DNA from: Chionoecetes opilio
Lineage: Eukaryota; Arthropoda; Malacostraca; Decapoda; Majidae
DNA length: 64,000 nucleotides
NCBI GenBank assembly: GCA_016584305.1
Contig: JACEEZ010015331.1
Location: 26,001-90,000 of the forward strand
Direction of reading: 5' to 3'
The translations under genes and the position numbers were made by a program. Of this stretch, positions 45,842 through 56,171 are shown piece by piece. Position 1 is the first letter of the stretch, and each line of letters begins with the position of its first letter. The notes below the pieces were generated by a model, which had not been told where the DNA came from, did not search any database, and saw only the letters and a list, made by a program, of their open reading frames with translations.

Positions 45842-46400
45842 ATGGCAACAAGAGCCGCTAGTAATCTTTGGCTGATCGACAAGGCTCCAATCGATGAAAT
45901 CACCGGAGCCCGGCTACCATCGAAGGAGCAGGTCCTCCTCCGCTACTACCACCACCACCGGGAGATGGGGAAGACGGCGAGCGGGAGCAGGAAGGCGGTG
46001 GTGGAGGAGGTTCTCCCCTTCTGGTCGCGCGCCGGGATTCCGACACTACAGTAATACACGCCGGCACGAAGCTGTCAAAGCTGTAAAGGCGTACAATGAC
46101 CTCAAGAAGAACAAGAACAAAGACAGGCCGAAACATCGTATGGATGAGGAGATTTTCAAAGGAGACCTCCAAGAAATCTTCGACCTTGCCCCACTTCTCT
46201 CCAACGGGCAGACCGTGAAGGACGAGGACAAGGAGTTCCTACGGAGTCAGAGAGAAGACAGAGGGGAATCATCCATGGCTGGAATTGACCTCGTGACAGC
46301 AAAAAGAAGTGGAGAAGCAGGTCGAGCGCAGAATCGACCGGAGGCTCCGGAACGTGAAGACAGCGAGACGGCGACATTGCCAGGCTGACTGAAAGGGCGG
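45842..46400 (+). pseudogene. TG2 gene, N-terminal region
   Basis: ATG at 45842 follows a strong acceptor-like TTTTTTCTCCCTCAG and sits in AACATGGC context. Frame 1: LPSKEQVLLRYYHHHREMGK, VVEEVLPFWSRAGIPT. After a frameshift near 46050: RHEAVKAVKAYNDLKKNKNK, FKGDLQEIFDLAPLL, EDKEFLRSQREDRGESS, MAGIDLVTAKR. The helical, charged pattern resembles the N-terminal half of an uncharacterised arthropod transposon-like family. Function inferred only from context: a DNA-transposon protein. A frameshift near 46050 breaks it. Confidence 0.55.
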
Positions 46401-46559
46401 AAATCCCAAGCCAAGCAGTAGCAGCAGCAGAGTCCTGTGTGACGACGTCATCACCGGCTCGTGGATCCCGAAGTCAGAGGAAAAAACTTTAAAACAGTCG
46501 CCATTGATCTCCGGGGAAGGATCTTAACCTCATTTAAACTTGGGATCGAGAGAAGTTGT

Positions 46560-47110
46560 CGGTGCGGCAAGCAACATCCAACGTTCGCAGCTACCGCTCA
46601 AGTTTTTGGAATGTAATTGGGAGTAGGGCGGTCTCGAAGTCCCGGTCCTTTGGGCCGAATTGCGGGGAGAGAGCAACCCGCCGGAAGATCAGGGAAACTG
46701 CGGAACCAGGAGATCCTGGGGGTTGGTCCTGCTTTGGACGGAAAACTCCTCCCGTCCCTCTTGGCGATAGGAGGACCGCATCGCCGTCCTCCCACAAGGG
46801 AAGATGACCCCCGTTTTCTTCTGGGGCCCCCGGCAACCCTCGGATTCGAGGGGCAGAAACGTGGCTGCGTGGTCTTGAAGGAGGGGGCGAAGGGGGGCGT
46901 CGGGGCAGTCATTGCCTTCTGTTTCGGGGACACACGGCCTCGAACACTGGCATGGTGAAAGGGCGTTTCGGATTGAGCAAAAAACTCGGACGAAGCTTGT
47001 TTTGGTTGGCCTGCCGCCACTGTCCATGGGTGATCCTCAGGATTCTTCAAAGTCAGCCTGGGGCCTTCCTTGGTCCTGACTTTGGAATCTTCAAACGACT
47101 CCGTGATGAT
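46560..47110 (+). pseudogene. TG2 gene, core with LGRxLFWxxC motif
   Basis: At 46952-47100 one frame gives SKKLGRSLFWLACRHC and then GPDFGIFKRLRD. The first block matches LGRKLFWSIC of TG1 and would follow the catalytic-strand region. Sequence quality is poor (inflated G and C runs), so upstream parts cannot be read reliably. Together with the TA-GGG termini this suggests TG1 and TG2 are relatives. Confidence 0.5.
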
Positions 47111-48162
47111 GGCCTTCGGGGTTTCCTCGCAGGAAGAGGTAAAAAACCGGGGGACCTCGTAGAGTTCTTCGCCCCCAAATACACTGCCAGCAAGCTAAAG
47201 GGACGACGCATTGGCCTTCCTGAAGGGGGGCTCTGTGTCGAAGAACCATCCCGGGAGGACTATAGAACTTCTCGTCTCTCCTACCTTTCCCTCAGGGTGA
47301 AGGCCCAGCCAAACCATTCCACCGCCCCCGGGAGCTCTCCAAAAGCCCGGTGGATGGCAAGGCCATCACTGCCTCAAGCTTCAATGCGAAATCCCAGTGT
47401 CGTGAGGGTTTGAGAAAGGGCCCGGAGTGGAACAATGGCCCTCTTCGTTGCTCTGGTGTACTGCAAGCAATGGATGAGGGCCCGATCTCTTAAAAGCTTT
47501 TTTAACGACGTGCTCTTTTCGAATCCTCAAGACATCCCCGCCCAAAAACCGTTCCCAAAGGGCGCAAAACAAGCCTGCGACGCCACCTGGGGTAGTTCCG
47601 AGGAAACGCGGGACGGCCTTCTTCGATAAAGGTTTGATGTGGAGGAGAAGAAGCAGAGGGTCAAGGCTTTGGGACAAGCCCGTCTCGAAAAAGGGAACTA
47701 AAACGTTTGGAGGGAAAAAAATGAGTGTCTTCCTCCTCTCGCCCTAGTCACTTCAAAACACGGCCCTTTTTTAAAGAGACTCGACGCGGACGAGGCTTCC
47801 CTGGGCAAAGGACCCGGCTTTGGGGGAAGAGGGCACCGTTCAGGACGCTGGGAAAGGGCACTTGGCCTCCCAGTGGTCAACGATCCCCGGAGCGGGGCAT
47901 CGCCCTATCAGCGCTACCTGGTTTCCAGAAAATCGGCTGACAGGAAATTTTCTCCTCCCGTTAGTCCACCACCATCGAAACTTTTGGGGGCGGGAAAAGG
48001 AGGGCCTTCAAAAAAAGGCTTTCGAAAGGGAAAAAATAAAAAATGTCTGTTTTGGGGTTTTCCCTTTTAATTTCTTTCTAAAAAAGTGGAATGTTTTGAT
48101 TTTTTTTTTTTTTTTTTTTAAAGGGTTTTTTAAAATTTTTTCAGTTTGTCGTGACCCCTAAA
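47111..48162. other. TG2 3' part, low-quality sequence
   Basis: Long homopolymers and GC-rich noise as in 570-10139. No motif could be recognised before the terminal GTCGTGACCCC. Confidence 0.5.
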
Positions 48163-48163
48163 T

Positions 48164-48720
48164 ACTCTCCCAATTTCATTAATTTCACAGGAAAAATCTT
48201 TTTTAGCATGTATGAAAAAGAAGAAAAAAACGAGCAAGTGAAAAAAAAAAGTTTCATTTTTTCCTCTATGATTTGGGGCCCTACTGCCCCCCCCTTTCCA
48301 GCCTCCCCATATCAATAATGCTTTTAAAAACCGGAAAGACGGGTCCTCAGGTTTAACTGCTCAAGCATAGAACTCCATAAACTCCTCAAATACCTCGAAA
48401 AAACGTGGATAACCCGCGCATCACGTCCACCTTTTACCTGGGCAACCAACATAAAAGAGTAGTAGGACGAATAAGAAATTAGGGTTGGCACCATCGTCTA
48501 AAACACAACCCCCCCCCCAAAAGGATGAACCCTTTTCCCGTAATAAAAACCTTTTTGATGAGACAAAATTGCTCCCTCTAAAAGTAAGGTTTTTACACAG
48601 AAAAAAATATGTAGGACCAGAGTAAAAAAACTCACTCTAAACAGCAAAAGTTTAAGCAACTGTGGACAGATTATAAAAACCACGACACTATTACCCAGTC
48701 CCCTAGGAAATCGCGAATTC
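48164..48720 (+). pseudogene. MULE transposase, C-terminal part after TG2
   Basis: Read with single-base corrections: SPNFINFTGKIFF near 48170, LLKYLEKTWITRASRPPFTW near 48385-48440, then at 48464-48503 an RTNNE-x-x-GWHHRL-like block (the catalytic Glu/GWH region of MULEs), then KKICRTRVKKL near 48605. The blocks follow the MULE order and continue exactly where the frame is broken at 45640. Several single-base indels coincide with homopolymers. Confidence 0.55.
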
Positions 48721-48892
48721 CAGCCCAGGGGAAAAGATTTAAGTACCACTGCGGTAAACAATAACTGATAGGTTAGTGTGTTTTTAAAAATTGTCTGACG
48801 GGCAGTGCACATTTTAAATTTTAAAAAGAATAAAGACTTGCTGTATGATGCAGATTTCCCCATTTTATTACTACATTCGGACTAAAAAAGTC

Positions 48893-49050
48893 GGTGCTTC
48901 ATACTGGGGCTGGGGGTGCATTCATACTAGGCAGTTGCTGCATTCAGAACAAATTTGGTGCATTCAGAACAAAGTTGGTGCATTCAGCAAAAAAGTTGTG
49001 CATCAGACTAGGCTGGTGTGTTCGGGAATGGTGCATTACGTCCGAAACCC
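48893..49050 (-). repeat. MULE right subterminal minisatellite
   Basis: Copies of GGTGCATTCAG / TTGGTGCATTCAGAAC, inverted with respect to 43494-43640. Confidence 0.75.
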
Positions 49051-49065
49051 GAACCCGGGTAATTA

Positions 49066-49752
49066 GCCCCGGGAATATAAATTTCACGAAAAATAATAAA
49101 TTCTTCCATCGTCGTGTTTTCCTCCAGGTCCCCCCCGCGGGCGCCCCCGACTTACCCCCACACGACCGAGTAAAAAAAACCGTGACTGTTAGGGTGGGGT
49201 CCATTGGGAGTATGGTTTCTTTTTATCTTTTTAGATTCTGGGAAACTTAATCCCGGAGGTTCCTAGGGAATCATTATTTTTTGGAGATAAAACGTGTTTT
49301 TTGGGGGAAGAACCGTTTTTCGTGCGCCTAACCTTCTTCCTCTTGTGTGTGCATGCCTCTGCTGTTTTCCCTTCCCGGAAACATTTTAAGGGGAATTTTT
49401 GGCTTTAGGTGGTTAAACGTGGGTTAGGTTGGTGTGATCTAAAGGGGGGGTTTAGTTGGGTTTTATTTTTTTTTATATTCCTACACCCCTTAATTTAGAT
49501 TACATTTTAATTTAGATTTTTAAAACATCTTTTTTTTCCGAAAGAGTGATTTCGGCGGAAACGGAGAAATTTTCTTAAAATTTCGAAAAGGTTTCCGAGT
49601 AACCGTATCCCAAAATTGGGGTAAAAAATTATGCCCGGTGTAATAATTTACAAAATAGACTAGGACTGCTGGGGTCATTTTCTGAGACACTTGACAATTT
49701 TTTCGTGGCCTAAAATTGCGATTTTTCATTTTGAGAAATTTGGGTAAATTTC
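49066..49752. other. No recognised feature, low-quality sequence
   Basis: Inflated homopolymers; a GGGTTAGGTTGG patch at 49425. No gene seen. Confidence 0.4.
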
Positions 49753-50262
49753 TAGTTTTCCCCATACTCTCCCACTTCCCCCAAAAAGTTTGGGGCCCTT
49801 TGGGGGAATGGGGGGTTTTCAGGGGGGAACAAATTATGTGTAAAACATTTAAATTTATGATTTGTGTGGGGGGGGAAAAATTTTCCTAGATCTAGAGAAA
49901 TTTTTCCTTATCAAGTAGTGAGAAATCTGCCAAATAAAAATAACCAACCTAGGGGGGGGGCTTAACCCCCGAAAACCTAACCAAACCAAATTGAACCAGC
50001 CTAAATAATTTTAAAACAAGCCCCTAGGGGGTTGGGTTTTCCGACACTTGGGTCATCTCTGTGATGAAGTATTTTTAAACGTCTCGGACTCTGAAGAAAC
50101 CAATGCTTTTCCCCTAGAAGACTAGGAATTTTTTTTAACACCCTTAACTAAAATACTATGTGGTTGCGACGCACATTTTTGTACCCCAAAAAAATTCCCC
50201 CCGCATTCCCCCAGGTCCGAAAGTTGTTTTGGGGAGGGGGGGAGTATGGGAAAATACTAAAA
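49753..50262. mobile_element. MITE-A, distorted copy
   Basis: Shares CCCATACTCTCCCACTTCCC, GGGGAACAAATTATG, ACTATGTGGTTGCGACGCA and GGAGTATGGG with 41488-42049 in the same order and at similar spacing. Confidence 0.8.
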
Positions 50263-50334
50263 TACCCTATTTTTTTCTGGTGTTTTTTGATGTTTTTTTG
50301 AATTAATCTGCAAACATTTATTGTCGCAATTTTT

Positions 50335-50473
50335 TTTTTTTTTTTTTTTAATATATATTATATATATAATATTATATATATATATATATTATATATATAT
50401 ATAATATATATATATAAAAATATAAGTTGGGGAAGGTTAGGTTAAGTAAATTTAGTTAGTTAAAAGGTTTTGG

Positions 50474-50505
<32 letters not shown>

Positions 50506-50520
50506 TGACAAACAGTTAGC
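50335..50520. repeat. T run, TA microsatellite, TTAGG patch and A run
   Basis: Poly-T at 50330-50349, imperfect (TA)n at 50350-50425, GGTTAGGTTAAG at 50437, and poly-A at 50475-50501. The poly-T/poly-A pair with TTTTTTCTGGTGTTTT-type flanks suggests a further inverted-repeat element. Confidence 0.6.
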
Positions 50521-50691
50521 AGATTAATTCAAAACTCGCCAGAAAAAAATAGTTACATCCACCAAAGGAAGTTTGGTGTTCGTCTGGAAATTTATCATTG
50601 ATCATTTTCTGAGTCATTTTTCCTGGCTTACAATTGGCGCTTTTTCAGATAGAGATATTTTTATTGGCCGGAAACCTGTTAATTTTTTTTG

Positions 50692-50990
50692 GTAAAATTC
50701 TAGAATCCTTTCCCCCCCCTTTTTAGGACTTTCCCTAACCATTACAGATCCCTTCAGATATACCTCTAAAACGTAATTATAAAGTGGGGGAGAGAAAAAA
50801 AAAAATACTAAGCTAGCCTCAATATAACCTAACTTAACTTTACCAATAACCTCCTAGCCTTTTTTCCTTTTTTTTTTTTATCTCCTAATTCATAATTATG
50901 TTTTAGAGGTATATGTGAAGGGATCTGTGAAGGTCTGGAGGAAAAAAGCCATTAATAAGGGCAAGAAAGGACTAGAATTTTACCATTAAA
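50692..50990. mobile_element. MITE-B, copy 1
   Basis: Left GTAAAATTCTAG...ACAGATCCCTTCAGATATACC and right ...GGTATATGTGAAGGGATCTGTGAAGG...CTAGAATTTTAC are inverted repeats of over 80 bp with gaps. It contains CCTAACTTAACTTTACC. No ORF. Confidence 0.75.
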
Positions 50991-50999
50991 AAAAAAAAA

Positions 51000-51620
51000 A
51001 AAATCCAAACTCTAGGATCGCCGTTTCCATTGATAACAATGTATCTCCGTCAGAGAAAGCACTAAAACTTTACCAGGAAATAATAATCAATCTCAAATCA
51101 GAGAAGCGACGGAATTGTATGAAAACAAGTGTGCCTCGTCCCGCATTTGCCAGCCCGCCCGCATATTCCCGTGTTCTGGAAGAGTATGTGGCGTTTACTC
51201 CTTTAAAACCCTCAGGTTAGGTTCGTTAGGTTTCTGGGTAGTTAAACTTTTTGCGGTCCCTTATTGTAATTTTGTGGGAAACCAATGGGGTTTTTCGAAA
51301 AATCCTTGGTTAGGTTCGGGGCTACAGCCAAGCGTTTTACTTGAAAAACCATACTCCATAGAGAAGGAAAATCAGCCCCCCCCCCGCCCGATGGTCCGCT
51401 CTGCCCCGCCTTGCCGGGAGGATTTTATCCTAACCAAACCTAACCTAACGACACCCCGACGAGATTATTAACCTAACCGATATTTAACCTAACCTCCTAA
51501 AGGGTGTGTCTGTATACACTATTAGACAAATAGATCATTTATTCAATATGTATATGTATAGGTTTTAAAGGTTACGCAGAAGTGGATTAATACTACACAG
51601 TATACGGTGCAAAAAGGTAA
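51000..51620. other. No confirmed gene; CCTAA patches
   Basis: Contains a 118-codon open frame (51115-51471) without recognisable domains that runs through repeat-like CCTAACC sequence, and CCTAACCTAACG/AACCTAACCTCC patches at 51429-51500. I do not accept the frame as a gene. Confidence 0.4.
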
Positions 51621-51621
51621 G

Positions 51622-52117
51622 GTAAAATTTGTCCTTTTTCGCCCTTATTAGTGGGAGTTTTTACTCCAGACCTTCACAGATCCCTTAAGATACCTCTAAA
51701 ACGTAATTATAAAAGTGGGGGAGAGATACCAGCCCCCCCTTCCCCCTTGAATGACCCCCCTGGACCTCCAAAAAAGATATTACTAACCTAACCTGACCTT
51801 ACCAATATCCTCCTTGCGAGACCTAACTTGGGTGGGAAAGGCCTAGAATTTTACCAGGCTAGGTTATATTGAAGTTAGGTTAGTATAGTTATTTTGGGGG
51901 AAGTTTCGCTGGGAGGTTATTGGTGAGGTTAGATTAGTAATACTAACCATATATGTTTTAGGGGTCCAAGGGGGGGTCATTTAGGGGAAGGGGAGTTGAA
52001 GGTGGCATCTCTCCCCCTCTTTATAATTACGTTTTAGAGGTATCTTAAAGGATCTGTGAAGGTTGGAGAAAAAAAACTCATATTAGGGGCGGGAAAGGAC
52101 ACTAGAATTTTACCGAT
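51622..52117. mobile_element. MITE-B, copy 2
   Basis: Left GGTAAAATTTGTCC...CCTTCACAGATCCC and right ...GGATCTGTGAAGGTTGG...GACACTAGAATTTTACC are inverted; internal TACCTCTAAAACGTAATTAT is shared with copy 1. TTAGGTTA-type motifs lie inside. Confidence 0.75.
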
Positions 52118-52431
52118 GGGAAAACTGCAGTTTAATTAAAGCATTACTCCCTATCTCTTTTTCTTTTTCCCTATAACCAACAAACCTGGGGAACTTGTGG
52201 GAAAGCGGGGTTTTAGAGTGGGGAAATAAAAAATGACGGAAATATGGGCTTCCCGGAAGTTATAATTATTACCCTAGAATTTTAGGAAAATTAATGTTAG
52301 GGAAATCTCCTTCGAAGTTAGGCTAATATCCCTAGAATCAGGCTAAATCCCTACATTAAAAGGATATACAGTAAAAGCCTTATAACTCGGAATTTGATAT
52401 AACTGCTCGGCATGGCAAAGGCAAAGTTTTT

Positions 52432-52570
52432 TTTTTTTTTTTTTTTTTTTTTTTCCCCTGAACGCCTAGCCCCGTGTAGGCAGTGAGCTACAGGGTGGGA
52501 TGGTAGGCCTGGAGGGTCACTCGAGGGCTGGATGGGTTCCCTCGCCCGTGGTGGCGCAGGAGGTTTTTAA
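52432..52570 (-). repeat. SINE-1, partial, inside T-a
   Basis: Poly-T (52428-52454), then GTGTAGGCAGTGAGCT, CACTCGAGGGCTGGATGG and CGCCCGTGGTGGCGCAGG, matching 53816-53930. Confidence 0.75.
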
Positions 52571-52674
52571 TATGCCCCGGGGGCCCGGGTCAAAGCTGGG
52601 GCCCTGGGGCTCGCTTTTTGGGGGGCCCTATATTCGCACGAAAATTTGCCTTTTTTTTTATTGAAGAGCCTGAG

Positions 52675-52793
52675 GCCCTGACCTGCAGGAAAAGGTGAAA
52701 GTGCTGGCAAGGATGGATGCAGGTGCGTCCATGCGTGCTATTTGTGCTGAGTTTGATATCAAATCCAGCACACATTCTACCCGTTCACTGGTA
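52675..52793 (+). pseudogene. Tigger transposase exon remnant in T-a
   Basis: LQEKVKVLARMDAGASM then AICAEFDIKSST, a pogo/CENP-B-type helix-turn-helix, followed by a donor-like GTAAGTG. Matches the better copy at 56608-56776. Confidence 0.7.
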
Positions 52794-52828
52794 AGTGTAG
52801 TTTTTATGCTTTTACAGTACTGTATTTA

Positions 52829-52864
<36 letters not shown>

Positions 52865-52956
52865 CATATCAGAGGAGGACATTGCATAACTCGGCACATT
52901 GAATAACTCGGCAAGAGTCAGAGCCCCTATCGTGCCGAGTTATAAGGCTTTTACTG

Positions 52957-53731
52957 TATTGCTAAGTTTAGGTAAATTTTCCAAAATTTAAGGGAAATTC
53001 CCGAAATAGTGATAATTTCTCTTAAGTTGGGATACACTGAAATTGTGTAATAATAAACCTGAACTGGGGACGGCATCACACCCCAGCGCAAGTTTACTAA
53101 CCAACCCTGGCCGTTAGTTACCTAACCTTACCATGTAATGCACATAAATACACCAGAACCACTTAGTCAAGTGGGACGTCCTTATTGACACACTTCGTTA
53201 ATGCGCCGAGTTGGGTGCAAATCTGGTGTTAGCGACGGTTCGAATCTGCGCGGGGCAAAGAAAAGGAAATTATTTATTTCCGAATTATGAATTACCAGCC
53301 TAAGTCTTATATATGTTGGAAAGACATAATGACGGGATTTCGGAAGGTAACGAGCCCAGGACAATGTAAAGCCTCTGTTGGGCCCAGAGAATAGCCCCAT
53401 AGAAAAAGCATTACTTGGCTCCATAATACGGTCACATGCAAGTCTGTCGACAGAGCATGGTATACCCCCCTTGACCAAGACTACCCCTTCAGGAATCCCC
53501 CTCAAAATATTTCAACAGCAAGATAGTTCACAATTGATACTGAACAAGCCAGAACTGTAAATTGATGTAAAGGGCCTATTTCATCCATAGATTTGGCTAA
53601 TCTTTCCTGTAAATCTCCAGCCATGTTGTCGGAGGATGCCAGCGAATGCTTTTGCTGATTCGCATCCCACCCCCCCTCCCCTCTTGTTGATAAACAAAGA
53701 ACTACTACAAACTACGAGAACAGGATAGGTA
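52957..53731. other. No recognised gene; box-B-like motif
   Basis: GCGACGGTTCGAATCTGCGC near 53230-53250 resembles a tRNA box B and may mark a decayed tRNA-derived SINE; a GCGCCGAGTTGGGTGC-type box A at 53200 is weak. No coding signal otherwise. Confidence 0.4.
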
Positions 53732-53795
53732 CAGTAAAACCCTCATAACTCTGCACTGTTTAACTCGGAATTTAATATAACTGCAAGGCAAAGAA

Positions 53796-54152
53796 TTTTT
53801 TTTTTTTTTTTTTTTACATCTATGCCTATAGCGCGTGTAGGCAGTGAGCTCCAGTGGTGGGATGGTAGGCCCTGGAGGCTCACTCGAGGGCTGTGATGGT
53901 TGGCCCTCGCCCGTGGTGGTGCAGGCAGAATTCTTATAGTGACGCCTGTAATTAGAGGCTCATGCCGACCCCCTGCTTCCTCCCATGCACCCACAGTCGA
54001 AGGTGGAGTTAATGGACAGGGCATGTGGGTGTTCTTAGGCCACTCGACGGTGCAGAAAGATTTCAAGTGGATTTATGGGTCTCACTCGGGATCTAACTCA
54101 GGTCTTCGAGAACGCCACCCGGTGACGCTAACCACTCTGCTACCGCCTCACC
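53796..54152 (-). repeat. SINE-1, best copy
   Basis: Read on minus from 54152: GGTGAGGCGGTAGCAGAGTG (box-A-like GTAGCAGAGTGGTTAGCGTC), box-B-like GAGTTAGATCCCG, then a body ending CTATAGGCATAGATGT and an A tail (poly-T on plus at 53796-53815). About 357 bp. Five related copies occur in the window. Confidence 0.85.
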
Positions 54153-54250
54153 TAAACTGCATCTCTTGGTTTTCACTCTGCATATCATGCCCTCACAACC
54201 TCTTGTGTGAACATGTAAACAGAAAGTCGGCAAAAAATAATGTTATCTCG

Positions 54251-54409
54251 TCATATTGATGTTATAACTGCATCTCTTTGCTTACACTCGGCATATCCCT
54301 CAGTCGCATAAAGTCGTGTTTTTGTCCTTTTGACCCTTTCCTGCAGGCTCAGGCTCTTCAATTTCATTCCCTTCCTGCTGGAGACACCCTTGCGTGATGG
54401 AGCTGACAT
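54251..54409 (-). pseudogene. Tigger transposase first exon, minus strand
   Basis: ATG at 54409; encodes MSAPSRKGVSSRKGMKLKSL and SLQERVKRTKTRL, then a stop. The first 28 residues match the plus-strand copy at 56608; the helix-turn-helix is replaced after a frame change. Confidence 0.7.
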
Positions 54410-54668
54410 CTTGAAATACAGTACTGTATGATGTAATCCCAAAACACTTAAAATAGGTGGCAAAGTAAAGCAAAGGTCGGGAACCAGCGTGTAGGGGCTG
54501 TAGGCTGTCAGCTGCTGAGCCGTGTTTGTCATCCAAGCACAGTCTTGGATACGAATTCCGTTTTTTGTCGAAATTGAAAAAGGGTTGGTTTCTGCTTCAA
54601 AAACAAGCTTGGTAGGAGCCAAAATAATAATCAATGCAAATCATTGCAAACAATATCACAAAGTAGTA

Positions 54669-54762
54669 CAGTAAAAGCCTTATAACTCGGCACGATAGGG
54701 GCTCTGGCCCTTACCGAGTTATTCAATGTGCCGAGTTATGCAATGTCCTCTTCTGATATGGG

Positions 54763-54794
<32 letters not shown>

Positions 54795-55247
54795 CAGTAT
54801 ACTGTAAAAGCATAAGAACTACACTTCCCAGTGAACGGGTAGCAGCAGGCATGTAATCCAAGGAGAGGGGAGCCTTGTTGTAACATGTAGAAGATGTTAG
54901 GGGGACTCAAGTCGCATTTTAACACTGGTATTACTTTAATCACTATAATCACAACTCTGTACTGTATTGTATACAGTACTGTACCTGTACACTTATTTAC
55001 ATCACTTGAGCACTTAATTACTGCAACACTATGCCAGTCCTTAACTCACCTTCAACTGCAAGTGCTGGGAGACCAGGGCGCATGGCCTCTAATCACAGCG
55101 TCACTACTATAGAACCCTGCTGCGCCCGGGCGAGGCAACCACGAGAGCTCCAGGGCCATACCTCACCCTGGAGTCACCTACATGCGCTGTAGGCATAGGG
55201 GGTATATATGATAGCATAAATATATAATAGCTATGCTACATGTTAGC

Positions 55248-55284
<37 letters not shown>

Positions 55285-55390
55285 TATTGATGAGATATAT
55301 AATATATATATATATATAAACCTTGTCTTTGCCATGCAGAGTTATATCAAATTCAGAGTTATACAGTGCCGAGTTATAAGGCTTTTACTG
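54669..55390. mobile_element. Tigger-like element T-c carrying SINE-1
   Basis: CAGTAAAAGCCTTATAACTC at 54669 and GAGTTATAAGGCTTTTACTG ending 55390, both next to TA. It is in the opposite internal orientation to T-a: the exon-end remnant CCCAGTGAACGGGTA is at 54820 and SINE-1 sequence at 55065-55200, then a TA array and CTTTGCCATGCAG. Confidence 0.85.
55065..55200 (+). repeat. SINE-1, partial, inside T-c
   Basis: CATGGCCTCTAATCACAGCG, GGCGAGGCAACCA, CTCCAGGGCCATACC and GCTGTAGGCATAGGG match the SINE-1 body. Confidence 0.75.
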
Positions 55391-55673
55391 TATACACAGC
55401 ACGCCAAAGCATTGTTCGCGACATCATAACACTGCGCTTCCATACAGGAATTCAGAAAATGTACTCTATGGCAGCCTACTGACTTCCGAGAGAGATGTCT
55501 TACATATGGCAGCTTGTTTAAGGCACGGGCAGTCCATCAAGACCGTTGAGGAATGTTCAGATGCCACTTGTCAATTATAATTATAGACGAAGCATTTAAA
55601 AAGTATCGCCTTCCTTCCCGCGAGTAATTTGAACAGACCCGGGTGCATTGGTATAACTATAATTATTTTCATA

Positions 55674-55909
55674 ATGAGTGGCAAGAAAGACCTAACAAAA
55701 GAGCAAATTAAAGTTATTGTATCTCTACACAAGGCAGAGAGGCCAGTGGAAGAAATATCAAGGATTGTGGATGTTACGAGAAGATGTGTGCATAAGTGGG
55801 TGGAAAGTTCACGGTGGGTTGCACCGTCGCGACAGCCGCGACACCAGAACATTATAAGTGGCCAGGGCGAGGATGTAAAAGTCATATCGCAATATTTTTC
55901 TTGCTCTTA
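55674..55909 (+). pseudogene. Tc1-like transposase N-terminus (left arm)
   Basis: ATG at 55674 encodes MSGKKDLTKEQIKVIVSLHK, AERPVEEISRIVDVTRRCVH, KWVESS: a paired-type helix-turn-helix for binding terminal repeats. It loses the frame after about 46 residues relative to the right arm and has no DDE domain. Confidence 0.75.
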
Positions 55910-56171
55910 ATTGAGGATGGGCATCCACTTGACGTTTCATGACATTTAGGGTGCTTGCTGATGTTTTACATCCTCGCCCTGGCCACTTATAATGTTCTGG
56001 TGTCTCGGCTGTCGCGACGGTGCAACCCACCGTGAAACTTTCCACCCACTTATGCACACATCTCCTCGTAACATCCACAATCCTTGATATTTCTTCCACT
56101 GGCCTCTCTGCCTTGTGTAGAGATACAATAACTTTAATTTGCTCTTTTGTTAGGTCTTTCTTGCCACTCAT
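55809..56171 (-). pseudogene. Tc1-like transposase N-terminus (right arm, longer)
   Basis: ATG at 56171 on minus. Same helix-turn-helix start, continuing with TVATAETPEHYKWPGRGCKT and SASTLNVMKRQVDAHPQLRA RKIL, i.e. into the second DNA-binding half and linker. It runs through the spacer into the left arm, where it becomes meaningless. No catalytic DDE/DDD region present. Confidence 0.75.

Larger units (their letters stand above)
45640..48162 (+). mobile_element. TA-flanked transposon TG2 inserted in the MULE gene
   Basis: Left boundary TA|GGGTGTCCCAAAA (45638-45639 TA) and right boundary ...GTCGTGACCCC|TA (48163-48164). An alternative inner left end, TTTA|GGGGTCCCGACAAA at 45752, matches the right end better (GGGGTCACGACAAA). 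Removing 45640-48162 restores MULE coding on both sides. It encodes a transposase-like gene (45842-47110), badly damaged after 46.4 kb by poor sequence. Confidence 0.65.
43490..49065 (+). mobile_element. MULE (Mutator-like) DNA transposon, interrupted
   Basis: Terminal regions of degenerate GAATGCACCA repeats lie at 43494-43640 (plus) and, inverted, 48893-49050. Between them: a PHD-like exon (43880), a FLYWCH plus MULE transposase (44602-45640) and its C-terminal remainder (48164-48720), split by the TG2 insertion. Limits are approximate because no TSD was identified and quality falls after 46.5 kb. Confidence 0.7.
52369..52956. mobile_element. Tigger-like element T-a carrying a SINE
   Basis: TIR CAGTAAAAGCCTTATAACTC at 52369 and its inverse ending 52956, each next to TA. 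It holds a partial SINE-1 (52432-52570, minus) right after GGCAAAG, and a transposase exon remnant (52675-52793). Confidence 0.85.
53732..54666. mobile_element. Tigger-like element T-b (one clear end) carrying SINE-1
   Basis: TIR CAGTAAAACCCTCATAACTC at 53732 beside TA, then ATATAACTGCAAGGCAAAGAA, poly-T and a full SINE-1. The other end is not clear; a minus-strand transposase exon lies at 54251-54409. Confidence 0.6.

Noticed and set aside
51115..51471. 118-codon open frame
   Set aside because: Passes through CCTAACC repeat sequence and a C run, has no recognisable domain, and lies between two MITE copies.
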